DNA of 64,000 nt from Stigmatella aurantiaca (GTDB lineage: Bacteria > Myxococcota > Myxococcia > Myxococcales > Myxococcaceae). The stretch lies in assembly GCF_900109545.1 (NCBI RefSeq), contig NZ_FOAP01000021.1:62001-126000 (forward strand). The letters run 5' to 3'. This document shows positions 8,829-18,200 of this stretch, in pieces. Numbering within the stretch: position 1 is the first letter of the stretch; every line of letters starts with the position of its first letter. The notes under the pieces are model-generated. The model saw only the letters and a program-made list of their open reading frames with translations, searched no databases and had not been told where the DNA came from. A program made the translations under genes and the position numbers.

Positions 8829-11800
8829 CTACTTCTTGAGCTTGCCCAGGAGTTTGTCCAGCTTCGCCTGGTCCAACCCGGCGAGTGGGAAGTCTGAAGG
8901 CGCGAAGACCTGACGCTCTGGAGCCCCCCGCTCTGCAAGCAGCGTCCGGAGCGTGTCCAGGTACTGAGCGGAGAGCCGCTCCACGGTGGCGGGCTCGTGC
9001 ATGGCGGCGCTGAAGTACCAGGTGACATGGAACTGGCCGTCCGCCACGCGAGCAATCACCGCCAGTTTGTGCTGGCGCGTGGGGGACCGTTGTTCCGGGT
9101 GGTCCAGCACGGTGAACCACGGACCCGAGAGGTGGTACTGCCCCACGTACCGGAAGAGCACCTCGGCCTGGGGCGCACGGGCCAGTTGGGCGCGGAACTC
9201 CGGGTCTGGTGAGAGGTAGCGCAGCACTCCGTAGCCTAGGCCCCGGTTCGGCACGGACCGGAGCTGCTCCTTCACCGTCCGCACGGTGGCGCTGGGACCC
9301 GCCCGTTCCGGCGTGAGCCGCACTGGGTACAGCGAGGTGAGCCAGCCCACCGTACGGGAGAGATCCACGTCCTCGAAGACGTCCTCGCGCCCGTGGCCCT
9401 CGATGTCCAGCAGGACTTCCGGATGACCAGTCCACTCACGCAGGGTCCAGGCCAGCGTGGCGATCAGCAGTTCTCCAATCTCACACCGGTATGCCCCAGG
9501 CAGCTCGTTGAGCAGGAGCCGGCTCTCCTCGGGCAACAGGGAGTGTGTGAGTTCCCGCTCCAGGCTTGTGGGAAGCATGGTCCCCGGGTGCTCCACTGGC
9601 AGCGGCCGGGGTTGCCCCTTCCCCTGGGAGATCCAGTGCGCGAACTCCTCCCGCAACCGGGGCGAATCCGCGTAACCCTGGAGGCGCTCGAGCCAAGCTC
9701 GGACCGAGGTGGTCCTGGGCGGCAGTTGGCATACGCCGCCTTCCCCGAGCTGCTCATAGGCGAGCTGGAGCTGTTCGAAGAGGACGCGCCAGGAAACGCC
9801 GTCCACCACGAGCCGGTGCGCGGCGATCATCAGCCGGCTCGGGCGGTGGGGGCCCAGCTCCAGCAGGGCTGTCGTCACCACGGGCCCCCCGTTCAACCGG
9901 AGCCCCGCCTGGAGTTCATGCCCGAGCTCTTGGAATCGCTCCTTGAGCAAGGCATCAGGGACTGAAGAGAGGTCGATTCGGGTGAACGGCATCGGTGCGC
10001 TAGGAGGGGCCATGAGGGCTTCCCAGCCGGACCCATTGCGTGTCACCCGGAGCCTGAGCACGTCGTGGTGGTGCAGCAGCGCAGTCAACGCCTGCTGGAG
10101 CCTGGACGGGTCCAGGGGCTGCCGCGCTTCGAGCGGTACGACAATGCCCCAGCCATCCAGATCCGGTACTTCCTGCTCCAGAAACCAGCGCTGGATCTGG
10201 GTAAGCGGCAGAGGCCCGGTGAGCGGCCCCTCGTCGGCGGGCGAGGCAGGTGCTTGGGTCGCGACGCTCGCCAGCTCGGCGAGCGTCTGGTGCTTGAAGA
10301 GCTGCCGTGGGGTCAGTTTGAGCCCGGCCTGGTTGGCTTTCGAAACGACGAGGATCCCCAGGATCGAGTCACCGCCCACGCTGAAGAAGTTGTCGGTGAC
10401 CGACACCTCCTTCAGGTTCAGGACCTGGCACCAGATGCCCGCCAGGGTGGCTTCCACGGGCGTCCGGGGGGCAACGAGTTGGCTCCGTTGCCGCCGCCGC
10501 GCCTCGTCCAGGGAGGGGAGGGCCTCGTAGTTGACCTTCCCGTTCAGGGTGAGGGGCAGCTTCTTCAGGTGGACGTAGACGTTCGGGAGCACCTCCTCAA
10601 TGAGCCGCTCCGCGAGAAAGGCCCGGAGTTGATCGCGCTCCTGCTCTTGACGCGAGACGTAGTAGGCGACGAGTACCTCGTTGCCGTTCGTATCCCGCTT
10701 CAGCATCACCACGCTGTCGCGCACCTGGGGGTGCTGATTGAGAGCGTGGCGCAGCTCGTTCAGCTCAATGCGGTAGCCGTGGTACTTCACCTGGTTGTCT
10801 GCTCGCCCGAGGTGCTCAAGGGGGCCGCCGGGCAGGTGGCGGGCAAGATCCCCTGTCCGGTACATCCTCGCACCGGGCGTGGCGCTGAACGGATCAGGGA
10901 GGAACGACTGCGCGGTCAAGTCTGGACGGTTCAGGTACCCGCGGGCGAGTGCAGCACCACCGATGTAGAGCTCGCCGGTCATGCCCACCGCCACCGGCCG
11001 CAGCCTTGCGTCGAGCACGTAGACCTGGGTGTTGTCGACGGGGCGCTCGAGCGGGAGGGTGCTGACCGCGGCAAAGGGCCGCGACGAATCCAGCCGGAAC
11101 GTCATCACGCCCACCGTCGTCTCCGTGGGACCGTAGTGGTTGTAGATCTGGCACCCGGGCGCCTGAGCTTGCAGTTGCTCGGCCCATGCTCGGGGCGTCG
11201 CCTCGCCGCCAAGGACGAGCCGCTGCCGCGGAAGGAGCGCCCCCGCTGTGCCAGCGCTCGCGAGTGCGCGCAGGTGGCTGGGGACAATCTTGAGCACGTC
11301 AATCGGGTTGCGCTGGACGTACTCCACGAAGGCCGCCGGATCCGACACGCGCTCGGCGGAGATGACGTGCAGGGTTCCGCCGTGACAGAGCGCGGGGAAG
11401 ATGACGGTATTGCCGAGGTCCGCCGAGAAGGTGGAGACGGTGGCGTAGGCCGCGCCTTCGGGCAGGTCCAGCCGCTCCATCATGCTCGCAACGTAGTTGT
11501 GGAGTTGCCGGTGCTCGACGACGACGCCCTTGGGACGGCCGGTGGAGCCGGAGGTGAAGAGGACGTACGCGGGGTGCTCCGGGAGGGCTCCGCCGCGCGG
11601 GGCACGGGTGGGCTCTCCGGCGAAGGTGGCCTCTTCGTCGAGGCACAGCACCTCGCGCCCCTCGGCCTCGGGGACTGTCTCGCGCAACCGCTTCTGGGTG
11701 AGGAGGACTTTTGCCTGGATGTCGTCGAGCAGCCCAGCAAGCCGCTGCCGGGGTTGGCCCGGATCGAGCGGGACGTAGGCCCCGCCAGACTTCAGGACGG

Positions 11801-13376
11801 CCAGGATGCCAACCATGATTTCGAGCGAGCGGTTGAGGCACAGCCCCACGCGCATTTCCGGGCCCACGCCACGGCGGCGGAGCGCGTGTGCCACCCGGTT
11901 GGCCCACGTGTCGAGCTGCGCGTAGGTGAGCGTGCGCTCCTCGTAGACGAGTGCCACCCGGTCCGGGTGGCGTGAGGCCTGTTCTTCTATCCAGGTGTGG
12001 ACGCAGTGCGCCGGGTGCTCCCGGGCCGTGGCGTTGAAGTCCACCAGCAACCGTGCACGCTCGCGCGGGCTCACCGGATCCAGGCCATCCAACCGCGCAC
12101 GCGGCGCGCGGGAGAGCTGCTCCAGGAGCGCCTCGAGCTGCCCAAGCACCTGTTCAGCAGCAGCGAGCGGGAAGAGGCTTCGATCGTACTGGAGTTCGAG
12201 CGTGAGCGTGGACCGCATCCGCGTGCAGCAGAGGCACAGCTTGGATTGATCCACGTAGGCTCGTGTCGACTCGAGCCGGATCTCACCCGTGCCCTTGTGC
12301 GGCGTCTCAGGCAGGTCCTCCCAGCGGAAGCCGATGGCGGGGAAGTCCCGGCCGGGGACGCGCTCGCCATCCGTGGAAGGCCAGACATAGTACCGTTGCC
12401 ATTCCAGCGCCTCGCGCTGCTCCTGCTGGATCTGGAGGGCCAGCTCCCCCAGCGGTTGGGCCGCATCGAGGCGGACGCGGAGCGGCACCCAGCGGGAGAG
12501 GGGGCCGGCCACCTCCGCCAGTTCCTCGTGCTCGCGTCCATCGCTCTGAAGGCCCAGCACGAGGTCCGTCTGGCCGGTCAGCTTCCAGAGCTCCGCGCTC
12601 CAAGTGGCGATCAGCAGGCCCTCAAGGGTGCACCCCAGCTCACGCGCCGCCGCGTCGAGCCGCGACAGCTGCTCGCCGTTCAGCGTCAACTCGAGCGACG
12701 CTGGGTCGAACGCCTGCGCCGCGTTCGCGGGAGCCTCGAAGGGCAGTGTTACCGTCGCGCCTGCGGTGGTTCCGTGCTTCTCCCAAAAGGTGGCCGCGGG
12801 GTGGTCATGCTCCGTCAGCTCCGCGCGCAGCTCGTTCTGCCATTCAGAGAAAGAGAGGTGAGAGGCAGGCTCTCCGTCCTGCGCCGGTTCCTGCGCTTGC
12901 CCTGCATGGTCTCGCTGCAGCTCCGAGCAGAAGCGCCGCAGGGTGGCGGCGTCGGCGCACAGCGCTGGCACCACCAGCCCAAGCAGGTGATGTCCGGTGT
13001 CCAGCGTCATCAGGCTCACGCGCAGGAGGGGGCCGGTGCCGAGCGCAAAAGCGCGCTGGCCCACCTGTTGGAAGTGAGCGCGGGCGCGTTCCTCGCGCGT
13101 GGCGGCGGGGAAGGTGCGGAAATCCACCCGGTCCCACTCCACCTCGCCGCTCGCCACGATCTCCTGCACCGGGACGTCCAGTCCAGGCAGGCTCGGAAAG
13201 CGGGTTCGGAGCACTTCGTGGCGCGCGACGAGCCGTGCCACCGCGTGCTCGAGGGCTCCAGGGCGGGGGGAGCCTTCGATCCGCATCAAGGCCTGGACCC
13301 GGAGTGCCTGGTTCTTGCCCTGCAACCGCCACAGACGAAGCTGCTGAGGAGAGAGCCGATACCCTTCGATGCTCAA
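8829..13376 (-). CDS. NRPS module C*-A-T-E with atypical C, A and E motifs
   Basis: The protein has about 1,515 residues. TTG at 13376 is chosen as start because GGGAG lies seven bases upstream and it follows the radical-SAM stop by 13 bp. Upstream codons of this frame lie inside that gene. Domains: a condensation-like domain (1-430) in which VVPALCADAATL near residue 134 stands where HHxxxDG should be; an adenylation domain (about 450-960) with YVLFTSGSTGRPKG, but STFSADLGNT where the usual FDxSVxE stands, so no Asp at the amino-group-binding position; a carrier with VGGDSILG near 999; and an epimerization domain (about 1035-1500) with EGHGRED, but AHRLVVDGVSW where AHHLVVDG is expected, so the second His is Arg. 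The C-terminus (DFPLAGLDQAKLDKLL) looks like the usual end of an E domain, a donor docking end. The substrate is not predictable and may not be an ordinary alpha-amino acid. Confidence 0.92.
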   Translation of the reverse strand: MSIEGYRLSPQQLRLWRLQGKNQALRVQALMRIEGSPRPGALEHAVARLVARHEVLRTRFPSLPGLDVPVQEIVASGEVEWDRVDFRTFPAATREERARAHFQQVGQRAFALGTGPLLRVSLMTLDTGHHLLGLVVPALCADAATLRRFCSELQRDHAGQAQEPAQDGEPASHLSFSEWQNELRAELTEHDHPAATFWEKHGTTAGATVTLPFEAPANAAQAFDPASLELTLNGEQLSRLDAAARELGCTLEGLLIATWSAELWKLTGQTDLVLGLQSDGREHEELAEVAGPLSRWVPLRVRLDAAQPLGELALQIQQEQREALEWQRYYVWPSTDGERVPGRDFPAIGFRWEDLPETPHKGTGEIRLESTRAYVDQSKLCLCCTRMRSTLTLELQYDRSLFPLAAAEQVLGQLEALLEQLSRAPRARLDGLDPVSPRERARLLVDFNATAREHPAHCVHTWIEEQASRHPDRVALVYEERTLTYAQLDTWANRVAHALRRRGVGPEMRVGLCLNRSLEIMVGILAVLKSGGAYVPLDPGQPRQRLAGLLDDIQAKVLLTQKRLRETVPEAEGREVLCLDEEATFAGEPTRAPRGGALPEHPAYVLFTSGSTGRPKGVVVEHRQLHNYVASMMERLDLPEGAAYATVSTFSADLGNTVIFPALCHGGTLHVISAERVSDPAAFVEYVQRNPIDVLKIVPSHLRALASAGTAGALLPRQRLVLGGEATPRAWAEQLQAQAPGCQIYNHYGPTETTVGVMTFRLDSSRPFAAVSTLPLERPVDNTQVYVLDARLRPVAVGMTGELYIGGAALARGYLNRPDLTAQSFLPDPFSATPGARMYRTGDLARHLPGGPLEHLGRADNQVKYHGYRIELNELRHALNQHPQVRDSVVMLKRDTNGNEVLVAYYVSRQEQERDQLRAFLAERLIEEVLPNVYVHLKKLPLTLNGKVNYEALPSLDEARRRQRSQLVAPRTPVEATLAGIWCQVLNLKEVSVTDNFFSVGGDSILGILVVSKANQAGLKLTPRQLFKHQTLAELASVATQAPASPADEGPLTGPLPLTQIQRWFLEQEVPDLDGWGIVVPLEARQPLDPSRLQQALTALLHHHDVLRLRVTRNGSGWEALMAPPSAPMPFTRIDLSSVPDALLKERFQELGHELQAGLRLNGGPVVTTALLELGPHRPSRLMIAAHRLVVDGVSWRVLFEQLQLAYEQLGEGGVCQLPPRTTSVRAWLERLQGYADSPRLREEFAHWISQGKGQPRPLPVEHPGTMLPTSLERELTHSLLPEESRLLLNELPGAYRCEIGELLIATLAWTLREWTGHPEVLLDIEGHGREDVFEDVDLSRTVGWLTSLYPVRLTPERAGPSATVRTVKEQLRSVPNRGLGYGVLRYLSPDPEFRAQLARAPQAEVLFRYVGQYHLSGPWFTVLDHPEQRSPTRQHKLAVIARVADGQFHVTWYFSAAMHEPATVERLSAQYLDTLRTLLAERGAPERQVFAPSDFPLAGLDQAKLDKLLGKLKK

Positions 13377-13389
13377 TTGCGATCTCCCA

Positions 13390-15069
13390 TCATCGTCCGG
13401 CCAGCGCCGCCTGGGGGAATGCGCCGTTCCATTGGCGCACCAGCGCTTCCATTTGCCCCACGTAGTCCCGCTGCCGGACGCGCTTCTCCTCCGAAGAGAC
13501 GGAGGCGATCTCCAGCGCAAGGAGCTGGTGGGCCAGCCGCATGAGCGCTTTGAACTGCTCCGTCTGAAGGCCCCGCCCGAGCAGGTAGGGGATGATCCAG
13601 AAGTCGAATGACCACTGCGGTAACCAGACGGAGTCCTTCACCGTGAGGAAAAGCCGGTCGATGTGATCCATCGCTTCCAGGCTCTCCATGGTGTCGTGCC
13701 GCCAGATGAACCCCTGGCCGGTAATCCCGTACTGCTGCCGCTTCGCATCCACGGCGGTACCGGGCTCGCAGTACCAAAGCTGTGTGCGGTAATAGTCCGG
13801 CCGGGTTTCCTGGAGGAACGCGAGGGTCTCGTCGACCGTCTCTTCCGTCTCGCCGGGGAAGCCCAGGATGAATGACGCGAAGGTGAGGATGCCGTGGGCA
13901 TGCAGCCGCTTCATGCCGCTCACGTATTTTTCGACCGTCGCGGCCTTGTTCATGTTGGCCAGGATCCGCGGCGAGCCGGATTCGATCCCGAGGAAGACGC
14001 CGCGGCAGCCACTCTGCGCCGCCAGGTCCACGGCCTCGTCGTCCGAGTTGCTGCAGCGGAAATAGGAGAACCAGTTGAAACCGTACCGGCGCTCGATCAG
14101 CAACCGGCATAGTTCCTTGAAACGCTTCAGCGGCACGTTGAACGTATCGTCGATGAAGATGACGTTCTGGGTGCCCATCTCGGCCATTGCGTCCAGTTCT
14201 CGCGCCACCGCATCCATGCCCGCCAAGGTAAGGCTGCCGGCACGCATGGGATAGGCACAGAACGAGCAGCTGTATGCACAGCTCCGGGCGGTGCGGGTCT
14301 GGAGCGTGGGGCCCAGGGGGCCATCCGCCATGCCGCGCCAGTCGATGATGTTTTCGTCGAGAGAGTTGCTCTCCGCCTGCGGTGGGTTGATGCGGTAGCG
14401 TCCCGCACGGACGGGGCCGCCCTCAGCGGGGTAGATGATGTTGGGGACGTCGCTCAGATCCTGGTCTGCCTTCAGCCGCTCGAGTACCCGCGAGAGCGTG
14501 AGTTCGCCCTGGCTCTCGACGACGTAGATGTCCGCGCCGAGGTCCTCGAGCACCACCGCGAGTTCATTCCCCTCGTAGCGCCGGTGATGATTGGAAATCA
14601 GCGGACCGCCGACGATGATCCGGACGCCGGGGTTGTGCTGGCGGATGAACTGCACCATCTCAATGACGGGATCGTTGAGGACGTAGAAGGTGGTGGTGAT
14701 GGCCACCGTGCGAGGGTTTTGAGCGAGCAGCTCGGCCAGGCGCTCCTTCTCGTGCTGGAACAGGTTGAGGTACGTCACGTCGTGGCCGCGGCGGCGCAGG
14801 AAGCTGCAGAGGTAGACGGCCGCGAGGCTGGGAATACCTCCGGAGCGGAACTCCGGGTGCGGCGCCCCCGAGGGCAGGGCTCTGCGGTACACGTGGTTGA
14901 GCAGGTCCACGTAGTTGAGCCGCTTGCCTTCGAGCTCGATGAAGCTGAACTTCAGATCCCGATACGCTTCGGAGTCTTCGCCATAGCGCCTGATTCCGGT
15001 TTCGTACTCGTCGAATGGGGTCTCGTTGTACCCGATGATGATGCAATCGCGACGTGTCGACTCCGCCAT
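13390..15069 (-). CDS. B12-binding radical SAM protein (methyltransferase-like)
   Basis: This 559-residue protein starts at ATG. The N-terminal half is a cobalamin-binding-type domain (VYLCSFLRRRGHDVTYLNLF, IIVGGPLISNHH). The radical SAM motif is canonical CX3CX2C (RSCAYSCSFCAYP, about residues 262-274). It is followed by FIDDTFNVP, FLGIESGS and FILGFPGE, typical of B12-radical SAM enzymes. The C-terminal part (WLPQWSFDFWIIPYLLGRG and beyond) resembles the class-B group found in NRPS/phosphonate clusters (PhpK-like, from memory). The likely role is C-methylation of a pathway residue. It lies between two NRPS genes on the same strand, 13 bp before the downstream NRPS start and 150 bp after the upstream one, so it is probably co-transcribed. 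Confidence 0.87.
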   Translation of the reverse strand: MAESTRRDCIIIGYNETPFDEYETGIRRYGEDSEAYRDLKFSFIELEGKRLNYVDLLNHVYRRALPSGAPHPEFRSGGIPSLAAVYLCSFLRRRGHDVTYLNLFQHEKERLAELLAQNPRTVAITTTFYVLNDPVIEMVQFIRQHNPGVRIIVGGPLISNHHRRYEGNELAVVLEDLGADIYVVESQGELTLSRVLERLKADQDLSDVPNIIYPAEGGPVRAGRYRINPPQAESNSLDENIIDWRGMADGPLGPTLQTRTARSCAYSCSFCAYPMRAGSLTLAGMDAVARELDAMAEMGTQNVIFIDDTFNVPLKRFKELCRLLIERRYGFNWFSYFRCSNSDDEAVDLAAQSGCRGVFLGIESGSPRILANMNKAATVEKYVSGMKRLHAHGILTFASFILGFPGETEETVDETLAFLQETRPDYYRTQLWYCEPGTAVDAKRQQYGITGQGFIWRHDTMESLEAMDHIDRLFLTVKDSVWLPQWSFDFWIIPYLLGRGLQTEQFKALMRLAHQLLALEIASVSSEEKRVRQRDYVGQMEALVRQWNGAFPQAALAGR

Positions 15070-15219
15070 GACCGCTCCCCTGTGCTTCGGCCCGCAGCTG
15101 CTGGATCCGCCTCGCCACGGTGAGGTGGGGCTGCTTCCGGGATGGGACGGGAGCGCTCCCCTCTGCCGCTACCTACGAATTGCGGTTTTGGCGGATTGTT
15201 GCAGACGCCGCCGCCTGAT

Positions 15220-18200
15220 TCAACCCGCGCCGGGGGAAGTCCGGGCCGTCGCAGAGGGACCGAGCGAGCCGCTGGCAGGGAGCGTCTGCCCCTGGAGGCC
15301 CTCCACCAGTGCGGACAGTGTTTGTCCGGGGTCCCCGAGGAGACGCTCAAGCACGTACTGCATTTGCTCCAGAGCACGCGTGGCCGTGTCCTCGTCAATC
15401 CGATCGCGCTGCCAGCCGAGCTCGAGCCTCAGCGGGGGACCCGGGACTGCCACCAGTGACAGCGGGTAGGGCCAGCGATCGATGATCCTCATGGCCTCCA
15501 CCGTGAATCCCGGCGCCGCGCGCTCGAGGACGAAGCGGATGGGGTAGTTCTCGAAGCGGAGGACGCTGTCGAACAGGGGGCTGTCGTCCGGCAGCCCGGT
15601 CCAACGCCGCACCGTCGAGAGAGGAACGTGGCCGAACTGGCGTTGCTCTACCTGCTGGGCTTGCAGCTGGGCCAGCCACTCGAGGACGGGTGCGCCCGGC
15701 ACAAGCCGGACCCGCGCGGGAAGCGTGTTGATCAGGTGGCCGACCATGTCCTCCACCCCAGGGATGTCCACGGGGCGCACGGCTGCGGTCACGCCGAAGA
15801 CGACCTCCTGGGTGCGGTGGTCATTGGCCAGAACCAGCGCCCATGCACCTTGGATCAGGGTGTTCAGTGTGAGCCGATGTGCCCTCGCCAGTTCCTGGAG
15901 CGCTTCTGTGGTGGTCGGCGCCATCTCGATCGTTCGTTCCGCATACCGCTCATGCTCCAGAAAGCGCTGCCCGCCAGCCGGGGAACGGGATGCCACCGGT
16001 GGTCCGGTCAAGTCCGCCAACTCGCGCCGCCAGTATGCCTCGGCGCGCCAGGGCTGCTGGCGCTGCAACCAGACGACGAGTTCCCGGAAGGGGGGCCGCG
16101 GCGGCAGCTCCACGGGGGCGCCGCGAGAGATGGCGCCGTACACAGTGAACACCTCTTCCAGCAGCAGGGACATGCTCCAACCGTCGAGCATGCCGTGGTG
16201 GCTACTCCACACGAGGTGGAACGCCTGGGGCGCGAGCTGGATGAACGTGAGCCGCAGCAGCGGCGGCCGGTCTGGGCTGAAGCTGGTCTCGCGGTCCGCC
16301 TCGAGTAACTGCTCCAACGTGGCGCGCACGTCACTGTCCGTCCGCTCTGTCCAGTCGAGCCGCTCGACGGGAAGCACAGGTTCGCGGTGGACGAGCTGGT
16401 GGGGCTCCGGCATGGCCTCCAGCGCCACCGAGCTGCGGAGTGCCGGGTGCCGCTCCATCACACGCTGGCAGGCCGCGACGAAGGCGTCCGGAGAGAAGGG
16501 GCCCACCACCCGGCAGGAGAGCTGGGTGAAGTAAGCCCACGCCCCGGGGTGGGCTCGCGTGTGCTTGAACATCTCGCGCTGGCCGAGCACGAGTGGATAC
16601 ACGTCTTCCGTGCCGGGTGCATCCGCCAGCAGGCGCTCAAGCGCCATCGGTGCCAGCCGTGCGAGCGGGAAACTGGCCGCGCGGCCCCGGTGCCCGCCCG
16701 CCCGCGCGAGCGCGACGAGCTCCCTCAGCACCTGGAGGAAGCGCTCCGCGAGCTGCGCGATCGTCGCGGCGCGGTGGCGGGCCTCGCTGTAGGTCCAGCC
16801 GATCCTCAGCCGGCCGCCGTGGATCAGCCCGTTGACCTCGAGCGCGTGGGTGCGTGGCGCCAGGGGGCTGACGGTTGGGCCAGGGGACTCTTCCGCGGGT
16901 TGAAAGAGGCCGTCGCCCGCGAACACCTGATCGAATTGCCCCAGGTAATTGAACAGCACCTGCGCTTCGTCCGCAGGTGCTCCACCGGCGTCATCCTGGC
17001 GCAGGTAGCGCAGGACGCCGAAGTCGATGCCCTGGTTCGGGATGCGCTGGAGCTGGGCCTTCACGGACTCCAGCAGCTCCAGCAGGCCGTCATTCGCGGA
17101 CGCTTCGAGCACGGCAGGGAAGATCGAGGTGAACCACCCCACCGTGCGCGAGAGGTCAACGTCATCGAACAGCGGCTCCCGGCCATGGCCCTCCATGTCC
17201 ACGAGCCACCTGCGGCCGCCCGTCCAATGCGCGAGCACGGAGGCGAGCGCAGTGAGCAGGACATCGTTCATCCCGCAGCGGAATGTCTCAAGCACCTCGC
17301 GGAGGAGCGCGGACGTCTCCTCCGCGCCGAGCTCTACGGAGTAGGTCCGGGCATCCGCGGCGGTGTCGCTGGGGGCCGAATCTCCGGGCACGTCCTCTGG
17401 GAGCCTCGCCACGTTGGAGCGATCCTGCCGCCGCCAGTAGTCGAAGGCGGGGGCGGAAGAGGCCGCGTACTCGCGCAGCCGCCTAGACCAGTGCTGGTAC
17501 GAGGTGGTCTTCGCGGGGAGAAGGAGTTCGCGGCCCTGGAGGAGTTCCTGGTGCGCCGCCTGGAGATCCTCCAGCAGGACGCGCCAGGAGAAGCCGTCCA
17601 CGGCCAGGTGGTGGGCGAAGAGCAGCAGGCGTCCCGGATTCCCGTGGCCGAGGTCGAACCACGCGGCCCGCAGCAACGGGCCCTGCTGGAGATCCAGGCT
17701 CTCTTGCAGCCTTGCCGCAGTAGCCTCTAGCTCGCGGCGCTGACGTTCCGGAGGCAAGCCGGAGAGATCGAACATGCTCACGGCCGGGGCGCGCTCCATC
17801 TCGACACAGTGCTGGGTCCAGCCATGCCCGGTTTCTTCGAAGCGCAGCCGGAGCGCATCGTGGTGGGCAAGGAGTGCCTGGATCGCCGGCTCAAGGAGGT
17901 CCGGGCGGAAGAGCGCGTGGGTTTCCAGCAGCACGGCCTGGTTGAAGTGGTGGGGGGCGGGTTGGGGCTGCCGGAAGAACCAGAGCTGGATCGGGGTGAG
18001 CGGGACGTCGCCCTTGACCAGGCCCTGCTCCGCGGTGATGGCCCCACCGGTACCAGCCACCGCCGCGAGTTCCTCGAACGTCTGGTGATCGAAGAGTTGC
18101 TTCGGGGTCAGGTTCAGGCCAGCCCGGTTCGCCCGGCCGATCAGCTGCACGCCCAAGATGGAGTCGCCGCCGAGGTCGAAGAAGTTGTCGCGGATGCCGA

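Noticed and set aside
8829-9435. Upstream extension of the M28 peptidase frame, giving a start at 9435
   Set aside because: It runs inside the epimerization domain of the neighbouring NRPS. The peptidase similarity begins only after 8796.
13377-13520. Start of the C*-A-T-E gene at 13520
   Set aside because: The extra 48 codons lie inside the radical-SAM gene and encode Arg/Ser-rich non-homologous sequence. TTG at 13376 has a well-placed GGGAG.
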